Assembly (NCBI RefSeq): GCF_002286785.1 | Contig: NZ_MUJY01000154.1 | Span: 1 to 64,000, forward strand | Length of the DNA: 64,000 nucleotides | Reading direction: 5' to 3' | From: Pseudomonas sp. PIC25 | GTDB taxonomy: Bacteria; Pseudomonadota; Gammaproteobacteria; Pseudomonadales; Pseudomonadaceae | Shown here: piece after piece, positions 1 to 5,677 of the stretch | Position numbering within the stretch: position 1 is the stretch's first letter | How the letters are laid out: each line of letters starts with the position of its first letter | The notes under the pieces: model-generated | The model's database searches: none | What the model saw: only the letters and a program-made list of their open reading frames with translations | What the model was told of the DNA's origin: nothing | Translations under genes and position numbers: made by a program

Positions 1-1
1 C

Positions 2-1294
2 AGCAGCACCGCCCAGGGCCACCATGGGCACGTCTACATCGACGAGTATTTCTGGATCCGCGACTTCGAAAAGCTGAACAACCTGGCCGGCGCCATGGCG
101 TCGCATGCGAAGTGGCGCAAGACCTACTTTTCCACGCCGAGCGCCGTCACCCATCAAGCCTATCCGTTCTGGACGGGCGAAGAATTCCGTAATAGCAAGC
201 GCGGGAAAAAGACGGCCCAGGAGTGGCCGAGCGAGGCCGCCATTCGCCAGGGGGCGCTGTGCCCGGACGGGCAGTGGCGCAAGGTAATCACCGTCGAGGA
301 TGCGGCGGCGGGCGGGTGCGACCTGTTCGATATCGACCGCCTGCGCCTGGAGAACGACGAGGACCGCTTCGACCAGCTCTACATGTGCAAATTCATCGAC
401 AGCACACAGAGCGTCTTCACCCTGGCCGACCTCGAACGCTGCTACTCCGATCAGAGCCTATGGAAAGATTACGACCCGGACCCTAAGGCTCTGCGCCCCT
501 TCGGCAACAGCCCGGTCTGGCTGGGCTACGACCCCAGCCGGACCCGCGACGACGCCACCTGCGTGGTGCTCGCCCCGCCTCTGGAGCAGGGCGGCCGGTT
601 CCGGATACTGGAAAAGCATTCCTGGCGCGGCCATTCGTTCACCTATCAAGCGGCCCAGGTGAAGAAGCTCTGCGAGCGCTTCAACGTCCAGCACATCGGG
701 ATCGACGTCACTGGTGTGGGCTATGGCGTCTTCGATCTGGTGCGCGACTTCTTCCCCCGGGCGACGCCGATCCACTACAGCCTGGAAACCAAGAACGCCT
801 TGGTGCTCAAGGCCCAGGACACGATCCAGGGCGGACGCCTCGAATGGGACGCGGGCTGGAACGATATCGCCGCCGCCTTCCTGACCATCAAACGCGGCGC
901 CACCGCCAGCGGACAGATCACCTACAGCGCATCCCGCACCGACGCCACCGGCCACGCCGACGTGGCCTGGGCCGTGATGCACGCGCTGGCCAACGAACCC
1001 CTCAACACCAACAAGAAGCGGCGCAGCCGCTGGTCGACACTCCCACAAGGCAGTTATGGCAACGCACGCACCGGAAACAACACCGCAGCAATCACCGCGC
1101 ACTCGGGTCTTTACGTTCGGGGCGCCAGAGTCCGTCCTGACCGGCAACATGGGCGAGTACCTGGGCGTGTTCGCCAGCGACGACGGCCGCCTCTACACCC
1201 CGCCGGTGTCTCGCACCGGGCTGGCCAAGCTGCTGCGCGCCAACCCGCACCACGGCACCATTCCGCGCTTCAAGCGCAACCTGCTGTTGCGTGA
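2..1294 (+). CDS. Phage terminase large subunit, gpP-like, C-terminal part (5' truncated by window)
   Basis: The open frame runs in from the window edge at base 2, so the N-terminal ATPase domain is missing here. What is visible is the C-terminal nuclease domain of the P2 gpP type. Acidic residues sit in WLGYDPSRTRDD, in GIDVTGVGYGVFD and in GHADVAWAVMHA, as expected for an RNase H-like metal-binding fold. The enzyme packages phage DNA into proheads and cuts cos. The recognisable protein ends near base 1040 (KRRSRWS). Beyond that the frame stays open for about 80 more residues, which are Arg/Pro/His-rich and read the portal gene in another frame. The 239-base overlap with portal is unusual. 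The family normally ends close to the portal start, so the tail may be non-native. Confidence 0.9.
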   Translation, partial: SSTAQGHHGHVYIDEYFWIRDFEKLNNLAGAMASHAKWRKTYFSTPSAVTHQAYPFWTGEEFRNSKRGKKTAQEWPSEAAIRQGALCPDGQWRKVITVEDAAAGGCDLFDIDRLRLENDEDRFDQLYMCKFIDSTQSVFTLADLERCYSDQSLWKDYDPDPKALRPFGNSPVWLGYDPSRTRDDATCVVLAPPLEQGGRFRILEKHSWRGHSFTYQAAQVKKLCERFNVQHIGIDVTGVGYGVFDLVRDFFPRATPIHYSLETKNALVLKAQDTIQGGRLEWDAGWNDIAAAFLTIKRGATASGQITYSASRTDATGHADVAWAVMHALANEPLNTNKKRRSRWSTLPQGSYGNARTGNNTAAITAHSGLYVRGARVRPDRQHGRVPGRVRQRRRPPLHPAGVSHRAGQAAARQPAPRHHSALQAQPAVA

Positions 1295-2051
1295 CTTCCG
1301 TCCCTCCAGCGGCTGCAGCGCCCACACCATGGGCCGGGCGGCCCTGGACTTCATGGTGTTCGGCGAGGCCTACCTGCAGCGGCTGCGCAACGTCATCGGC
1401 CAGGTGGTCGAACTGAAGCATCTGCCGGCCATCAACATGCGCCGCAAGGTGGACGGCGGGTTCGCCATGCTGCTGCCGAAGGGGCAGGCGCTTCACTTCG
1501 CCGAGGACGAGGTGGAGCACATCATGGAGTACGACGTGGAGCAGGATATCTACGGCGTGCCGGACTACCTGGGCGGCATGCACTCGCTGTTGCTCAACGA
1601 GTCCGCCACGCTGTTCCGGCGCCGCTACTACAACAACGGCGCCCACGCCGGCTATGTGTTCTACACGAACGACCCGGACCTGTCCGAAGAGGATGAAGAA
1701 GCCCTGAAAGCCCAGATCAGTGCGAGCAAGGGGGTGGGCAACTTCCGGTCGATGTTCGTCAACATCCCGGGCGGCAGCGAGAAAGCGATTCAGATCATCC
1801 CGGTGGGGGACATCGCCACCAAGGACGAATTCGAGCGAGTGAAGAACATCACCCGGGCGGACGTGATCGCGGCTTGGCGCATGAACCCGGCCCTGGCCGG
1901 GATCATGCCGGAGAACGCTGGCGGCTTCGGCGATATCGAGAAGATCGACCGGGTGTACACCAACAACGAGATCCGGCCGATCTGCCAGCTATTCCTGCAG
2001 GTGAACGCGACGCTGCGCGGAGATCGCCAGATCGCGTTCGACCTGCCCTGA
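1056..2051 (+). CDS. Phage portal protein, gpQ-like (PBSX/P2 portal family)
   Basis: The protein has 331 residues, close to the usual P2 gpQ size of about 340. It forms the dodecameric ring at the head vertex through which DNA is packaged and to which the tail attaches. Family hallmarks include YGVPDYLGGMHSLLLN, the FRRRYYNNGAHAGYV block, and ITRADVIAAWRMNPALAGI followed by GGFGDIEKIDRVYTNNEI. The ATG at 1056 follows a modest AAGG ribosome site at 1047-1050. It lies directly downstream of terminase in the same orientation, as in the P2 PQ operon, and looks intact. Confidence 0.93.
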   Translation: MATHAPETTPQQSPRTRVFTFGAPESVLTGNMGEYLGVFASDDGRLYTPPVSRTGLAKLLRANPHHGTIPRFKRNLLLRDFRPSSGCSAHTMGRAALDFMVFGEAYLQRLRNVIGQVVELKHLPAINMRRKVDGGFAMLLPKGQALHFAEDEVEHIMEYDVEQDIYGVPDYLGGMHSLLLNESATLFRRRYYNNGAHAGYVFYTNDPDLSEEDEEALKAQISASKGVGNFRSMFVNIPGGSEKAIQIIPVGDIATKDEFERVKNITRADVIAAWRMNPALAGIMPENAGGFGDIEKIDRVYTNNEIRPICQLFLQVNATLRGDRQIAFDLP

Positions 2052-2073
2052 AAGGGCAAACAACGGCACCGGA

Positions 2074-2373
2074 TCAGACCTCACACAGCGCGACGCAGCC
2101 GTCCAGATTCTGGACGGCGTCCAAGCGCTCAGCAGGAGGCAGGTTGATGATCAGCCGTTCTTGCCTCGGTGAGACTTCCGCTATCCACCAGCGCACGGGC
2201 TGATCCGGATCGGTGCGGTGAACCAGAAGATGGCGATTGGGCGGGCTGAATTGAGCGGCGGCGAAGTGTTCGTTGGGGGCATCGCAAAAACGAACGAACA
2301 GGCCTGAGCAGACGACATAACGCTTCGTTGGCAAGAGCATGGCTTCCATTCCATTGAGATGAAACAGGAACAC
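2074..2373 (-). CDS. Hypothetical prophage protein
   Basis: This minus-strand frame of up to 99 residues lies convergent to portal, with a 22-base gap. The segment VRWWIAEVSPRQERLIINLPP and the C-terminus look like a real folded protein rather than a shadow of another gene. The longest form uses GTG at 2373, but ATG codons at 2349 and 2340 are equally plausible starts. No membrane segment, signal peptide or known domain is recognised. Its position beside gpQ suggests a small accessory prophage gene; function is unknown. Confidence 0.5.
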   Translation of the reverse strand: MFLFHLNGMEAMLLPTKRYVVCSGLFVRFCDAPNEHFAAAQFSPPNRHLLVHRTDPDQPVRWWIAEVSPRQERLIINLPPAERLDAVQNLDGCVALCEV

Positions 2374-2508
2374 CGTACCAGTCGATCCGAGGCACGACTG
2401 CGAAATCCCTGGCTTTCATCGGGTGAAATTGGTCAAGAAATTAGGCTTCGCGATCAGACAGGATCGGGGCCGCACTGCCTCGATGACACAAGATGTTGTG
2501 GCAAAATA

Positions 2509-2526
2509 GGTGTACGTTCGAACACC
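2509..2526. promoter_or_regulatory. Palindromic operator candidate upstream of ogr-like gene
   Basis: The 18-base sequence GGTGTACGTTCGAACACC is an imperfect palindrome (GGTGTnCGn with its complement) ending 12 bases before the ogr-like start codon. Its half-site GGTGTACG matches both arms of the larger inverted repeat between the cox-like gene and the repressor at 8603-8644. It lies just after a weak -10-like CAAAAT (2502-2507) with no obvious -35 box. A phage-repressor binding site is the most economical reading, but it is inferred from sequence similarity only. Confidence 0.5.
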
Positions 2527-2538
2527 TTGGAGGCAGCA

Positions 2539-2799
2539 GTGCGGATTTACTGCAAGGAATGTGGTGGCAAGGCCCGGATCGGTTCGCGTGACGAGCTGTC
2601 GGTGGAGTTCGCCCGGCTGTACTGCCAGTGCCTTGACCCTCGGTGTGGCCATACGTTCGTCATGAACCTGACCTATTCGCATCCGCTTCGGCCGGCGGCG
2701 GGGGCAATCGATCAATTGCTGTTCGACCGCCTCCGCGAACTTCCCGTGGCGAAACAGCGCCAGCTGTTCGATCAACTGGGATCGTTGGCTTCACCGTAA
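2539..2799 (+). CDS. Ogr/Delta-type zinc-finger late transcription activator
   Basis: This is an 86-residue protein with the cysteine layout of P2 Ogr and P4 Delta: CKEC near residues 5-8 and CLDPRC near residues 31-36, forming a zinc-binding module. Members bind upstream of phage late promoters and contact the RNA polymerase alpha subunit. The start is GTG at 2539, preceded by GGAGG at 2529-2533 with a 5-base gap. An upstream ATG at 2359 in the same frame would add 60 unrelated residues and is rejected. The location between gpQ and the early region differs from P2, where ogr lies at the other end of the late genes. Its end overlaps the convergent gene at 2772 by 28 bases. Confidence 0.8.
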   Translation: MRIYCKECGGKARIGSRDELSVEFARLYCQCLDPRCGHTFVMNLTYSHPLRPAAGAIDQLLFDRLRELPVAKQRQLFDQLGSLASP

Positions 2800-2987
2800 T
2801 ATCGTAACTTTTCCTCCACGGCGATAATTCGTTGTTGGCTGTAGTGGCCAAATTCCAACAAGCCAACTTGTCCGCGCTCGGATAATGGTATCCCGGAGGC
2901 CATTATGTCCACCAAGAGCGCTAGCGAATTCGCGAAGTCTTGAATCTCTCCCCGTAACTCAGTTACGTCGATTGCAGTTGCAGCCAT
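2772..2987 (-). CDS. Small hypothetical prophage protein
   Basis: This 71-residue protein is rich in hydrophobic and charged residues predicted to be helical, with no known motif. The ATG at 2987 has an AGGGAG ribosome site ten bases upstream. A good promoter for this strand lies at 3028-3057, so the gene is probably expressed on its own. Its 3' end overlaps the convergent ogr-like gene. It has the profile of a small prophage moron or regulator, but nothing in the sequence fixes a function. Confidence 0.6.
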   Translation of the reverse strand: MAATAIDVTELRGEIQDFANSLALLVDIMASGIPLSERGQVGLLEFGHYSQQRIIAVEEKLRYYGEANDPS

Positions 2988-3027
2988 AAACTACGTACTC
3001 CCTATCTGGCCGTTACAACGGGGCGGG

Positions 3028-3057
3028 AGTTTAGATAGTGGCATTTTGATTCGTCAA
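3028..3057 (-). promoter_or_regulatory. Sigma-70 promoter for the 71-residue gene
   Basis: On the minus strand, TTGACG (3052-3057) and TAAACT (3028-3033) are separated by 18 bases. Transcription would begin near 3021 and reach the start codon at 2987 after a leader of about 34 bases. The spacer is AT-rich. Confidence 0.5.
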
Positions 3058-3401
3058 GGGTCTTTCCGACGAAAAAATTTTGAGACACGTTTTTGAGAAA
3101 CCCCCTTGGCACAAGGCTGTCCGTGAACTAAGACGTTTTACGGACCGATCCTGTCTCTGTATTCAGATAATTCGGATTTACTCATTTCTTTAAATGAAGA
3201 ATTCTTCAAGACCGCTTTACTCCGCAAAAGCCAAACAGGTAATTATGGGCAAAATTACTTTTGTACAAAAGTACCATTCCGAGTGATTGGCTTAATAACA
3301 AAAGCGTGATCGACCTCATGGACAAACACCTATCTAAATCAGATGAAAGGCATTGTGATTGGGTATAAATGGGATTCGTTTTTTTCATATGAAAACGGTA
3401 T
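3058..3401. other. AT-rich prophage gap without a credible gene; region expected to hold cos
   Basis: About 340 bases of clearly lower GC than the surroundings lie between the promoter at 3028-3057 and the early-operon terminator. The short frames here (for example 3206-3388 on the minus strand) lack ribosome sites and look random. An inverted repeat GTCCGT...ACGGAC sits at 3119-3145. In P2 the cos site lies between Q and the far end of the replication operon, so cos should fall in about 2052-3440. No sequence recognisable as a known cos core was found. Confidence 0.4.
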
Positions 3402-3430
3402 AAAAAAGGGCGCCGAGGCGCCCTTTGTTT
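3402..3430 (-). terminator. Rho-independent terminator of the prophage early operon
   Basis: A GC stem GGGCGC/GCGCCC with a CGAG loop (3408-3423) is flanked by six A residues on the left and TTTGTTT on the right. On the minus strand it ends in a run of U, directly after the last early gene (stop at 3443). It could also work on the plus strand. Confidence 0.8.
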
Positions 3431-3442
3431 CGGATCAAATAT

Positions 3443-3763
3443 TCAGTTTTGAGCCCATCCCTCCGAATCAGGCAAGCCTTCAAACCGGACAACGCCGTAC
3501 CGACGAACGCCGACCTGATCCTGCAGCGCTACCAGGAATTCGCCCGGCGGCAGCGCCACCTGGACCACCCCGAAACCGGTATAGAGGTCCAGGACCTGGG
3601 AGGCCTCGAACAACTGAAAGGCTGAGCCCAGCCCCAACTGCTCGCGAATCTGGCGCATCCGCTCAGCGCTCACTGGTATGGGTGGTCTGAGCAGTTGGCC
3701 CGCCTCGCGGCACAGTTGGCAGAAATCGCAGCTGTCCGAGCCGCAGAAAAAGCACTTATCCAT
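3443..3763 (-). CDS. Hypothetical prophage protein with N-terminal cysteine cluster
   Basis: The protein has 106 residues. Cysteines 4, 7, 12, 15 and 18 (CFFCGSDSCDFCQLC) form a likely zinc-binding knuckle. A helical middle and a hydrophobic beta-rich C-terminal half follow, with no recognised family. The ATG at 3763 overlaps the previous gene by 8 bases and has GGAG about eight bases upstream. It is the last gene of the early operon, with the terminator at 3402-3430 just behind it. Function is unknown; zinc-knuckle proteins of this size in phages often bind nucleic acid, but that is inference. Confidence 0.65.
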   Translation of the reverse strand: MDKCFFCGSDSCDFCQLCREAGQLLRPPIPVSAERMRQIREQLGLGSAFQLFEASQVLDLYTGFGVVQVALPPGEFLVALQDQVGVRRYGVVRFEGLPDSEGWAQN

Positions 3764-3962
3764 GGGTTTGGATCTCCACGACCAGTCTCTGCACGGGGTG
3801 AGTATTGCGGGCCGCCAGGCTGACCAAGTGCAAAAAGGCAGCGCGGATTTGCTGGCATAGAAGCCCCCACATAGAATGCGGACGGGGCCGGCGCATCAAT
3901 TGGCAATGCAGCAGGATCAGTGCTTCGGAGCGCCGTAGGCGCTGCTGTTGGTAAGGGTTCAT
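3756..3962 (-). CDS. Small hypothetical prophage protein
   Basis: This 68-residue basic, leucine-rich protein starts at an ATG with a strong GAGGAG ribosome site seven bases upstream. It lies 12 bases after the stop of the preceding gene and overlaps the next by 8 bases, so it is translated within the same operon. The sequence is predominantly helical with no membrane segment long enough to be sure of. No family is recognised. Confidence 0.6.
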   Translation of the reverse strand: MNPYQQQRLRRSEALILLHCQLMRRPRPHSMWGLLCQQIRAAFLHLVSLAARNTHPVQRLVVEIQTHG

Positions 3963-3974
3963 GTTGTGCTCCTC

Positions 3975-4289
3975 TTAGTTGCTCTCTGGTGCCGTAGGGA
4001 GGGTGGCCGGCAAGCTCACTCCCTCGGCCCCACCTTTCTCGGCCTGTCCCAGCAGGGTGGCCGTGAAGACCGGGCGCATATCGCGCCGTACCTCGAAAAT
4101 ACCCAGGTCCACCCCGTCCACGTCCTGCAGGTGGATTAGCGTCATCAGCGGCGGGGTTTCAGTGGGGCGGTTACGCCAGAAATCGCTGGCAGCCAGCTCT
4201 GCCAAGTCCTCGGCGCGGCAATCCTCGACAAAGCTGGAAGGCAACGGCAACTGGCCGCTGACGCCGTTGGCGCTGTAGTACACGATCAT
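3975..4289 (-). CDS. Hypothetical prophage protein
   Basis: The protein has 104 residues and begins MIVYYSANGVSG. The ATG at 4289 overlaps the stop of the upstream gene (ATGA), which is the usual sign of translational coupling and is preferred over the in-frame start at 4334. The middle part (TLIHLQDVDGVDLGIFEVRRDM) resembles beta strands with acidic turns. No domain is recognised. It belongs to the tightly packed early operon and has no visible signal peptide or membrane segment. Confidence 0.6.
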   Translation of the reverse strand: MIVYYSANGVSGQLPLPSSFVEDCRAEDLAELAASDFWRNRPTETPPLMTLIHLQDVDGVDLGIFEVRRDMRPVFTATLLGQAEKGGAEGVSLPATLPTAPESN

Positions 4290-4639
4290 TTCGCTACCGC
4301 CCCCGGTGCCCACATGGCAATCAGGCGCTGCCAAATCTCGGCGCCATTCGGAACGCGGTCATGCACTTCCACTTCGGGGGTGTAATCCAGCATCAACACC
4401 CGCAGGCTGTCCTCGAACAGTTCCAGATCCAGCAGGCGCAGCTCAGTCAGATCGAACGGGTAGGTGCTTCCGTCGTAGAGGTTCAGCAAAAGACGGGCGA
4501 CGACCCGGCTTTGGCTGGTGTCTCGCAGGGCGACGGGGATAAGCCGGTGCAGCGCCTGCTCGCCGGCAGTGACGATGGCGGGGCGTTGCAGTTGGTAGGC
4601 CAGGGCCTTGGCCAGTGTTGCACTAATGGATCTGCCCAT
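4286..4639 (-). CDS. Conserved prophage protein, possibly DUF7673 type
   Basis: This 117-residue protein has a core ALRDTSQSRVVARLLLNLY followed by PFDLTELRLLDLELFED. It resembles small conserved proteins found in Pseudomonas P2-like prophages that I recall as DUF7673; this assignment is from memory. The ATG at 4639 has AAGGAG seven bases upstream. The gene sits 13 bases after the stop at 4653 and overlaps the next start. Residues SQSRVVARLLL suggest an amphipathic helix. The role is unknown. Confidence 0.7.
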   Translation of the reverse strand: MGRSISATLAKALAYQLQRPAIVTAGEQALHRLIPVALRDTSQSRVVARLLLNLYDGSTYPFDLTELRLLDLELFEDSLRVLMLDYTPEVEVHDRVPNGAEIWQRLIAMWAPGAVAK

Positions 4640-4652
4640 GGTTGCTCTCCTT

Positions 4653-5039
4653 TCAGTTGCTTGAGGTATCGCGGTAGCTGGCCAGCAGCCCTACCACGAC
4701 GGTGAAAATCTCATCGCCCAGGTGGGCGGCGCCGAGGTGGCCGTAATGCAGGCCGAATTCACGTTGCAGCCAGGTCGCCCAGCCCGGGTTGGCGAGGCAG
4801 GCCATCGTCAGCAGAAGGGATCGGCGTTGAACGTCCAGAACGTGCAGGGCTTTCAGCAGATGCGGCATGCTCGCCAGTTGCAGATCGGCCCAGGTGTTGG
4901 CTGTAGGCGACAGCATGGGGAAGGCCACCGCACCGATCAGCTCAGCGCCTTGCCGCCACCAGTCCAGAAAGTCGGTGGATTGGTTCGTCATCCCGGGAGC
5001 GTCTGCCGGTAGGGTGTGGGGTTGGTGATAACTGGTCAT
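4653..5039 (-). CDS. Hypothetical prophage protein
   Basis: This 128-residue protein begins MTSYHQPHTLPAD. The ATG at 5039 overlaps the stop of the gene upstream (stop at 5036) and has AGGAG eight bases before it. The sequence is rich in Leu, Trp and His, with helical segments around residues 26-60 and 65-95, but contains no catalytic signature I can name. Its place between the replication gene and other small early genes suggests an accessory role in phage DNA metabolism or host takeover, which is only inference. Confidence 0.6.
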   Translation of the reverse strand: MTSYHQPHTLPADAPGMTNQSTDFLDWWRQGAELIGAVAFPMLSPTANTWADLQLASMPHLLKALHVLDVQRRSLLLTMACLANPGWATWLQREFGLHYGHLGAAHLGDEIFTVVVGLLASYRDTSSN

Positions 5040-5215
5040 CGTTGTTTCTCCTGTGCTCTCAATCGATTCAGGCGGACCCGCATGTCTTCGCGGAAGGCTT
5101 CGCCGTGCTTCGGATCATTCAGCCACTCGACGATGGCTGCCCGGCGCCAGCAGCTCAGCAGGTGGCGCGCCAGGCAGTCGCGGCGGCGGTGTTCATCGGG
5201 GCTCAGCTCGGCCAT
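5036..5215 (-). CDS. Small basic prophage protein
   Basis: The protein has 59 residues (MAELSPDEHRRRDC to LRAQEKQR), is strongly basic and helical, with two cysteines and an HRRRDCLARHLL segment. The start at 5215 is chosen because AAGGTG lies six bases upstream. Longer in-frame starts reach back to 5521 across the repeat cluster and give a low-complexity Arg/Phe-rich extension that looks non-coding. It is the first gene after the repeat region and overlaps the next gene by 4 bases. Function is unknown; a DNA-binding role would fit its charge. Confidence 0.6.
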   Translation of the reverse strand: MAELSPDEHRRRDCLARHLLSCWRRAAIVEWLNDPKHGEAFREDMRVRLNRLRAQEKQR

Positions 5216-5272
5216 GGCGGGCACCTTGGCGGCTGAAAGGCGAGCGCGAAAAACAAAACCCCGCGCATGCCC

Positions 5273-5601
5273 CCGGAACGTCCGGAACATCCGGAACAAC
5301 GGCAGGGGGGAAAGTCTGGAGCCCGCGCCATTCGGGGCTTTCGCCTGCTGAGAAATGTTCCGGTCCATCCGGAACACTCTGGAACGGTTTTTTCTGGATA
5401 TCCGCCGTAAGCCGCACGGCACTAGGGCTGCGACGGATTGGGTCGAATCTTGAAAAGCGGAACATCCGAGGAACATGGAGGAACGATTCTGTTCCGCTGT
5501 ATTCCAGATTGTTCCACTCATTCCGGAACAGGAATTCCCATCTAATACACTGATTTATCTGATGTTTTTTCTTTCTCTTATCGTTGTTCCGGATGTTCCG
5601 G
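5273..5601. repeat. Iteron-like CCGGAAC repeat cluster, candidate prophage replication origin
   Basis: Eight exact copies of CCGGAAC occur here. Direct copies start at 5273, 5282, 5291, 5369 and 5523; inverted copies start at 5357, 5586 and 5595. The shorter core GGAAC occurs 14 times on the two strands. The first three are tandem with a 9-base period. Cores between 5459 and 5529 are spaced 10-11 bases apart, one helical turn. The pair at 5357 and 5369 forms a palindrome. An AT-rich stretch (about 5540-5585) lies inside the cluster. The region fills the gap between the primase-helicase gene (stop at 5678) and the small genes. Origin function is inferred from the resemblance to iterons. Confidence 0.7.
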
Positions 5602-5677
5602 ACAGATTCAGGCAGTACGCACAAATCCGCTGTACGGCTTCCAGGCACACCCAGGCCTACTTTCATCCCCCGCTTCA

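Noticed and set aside
1952-1961. GGTGTACACC inside the portal gene, resembling the phage operator half-site
   Set aside because: It lies in a conserved coding motif (RVYTNNE) and lacks the flanking CG bases of the two operator candidates, so codon constraint explains it.
3206-3388. 60-residue minus-strand open frame in the AT-rich prophage gap
   Set aside because: It has no ribosome site, and its composition and hydrophobic pattern look random.
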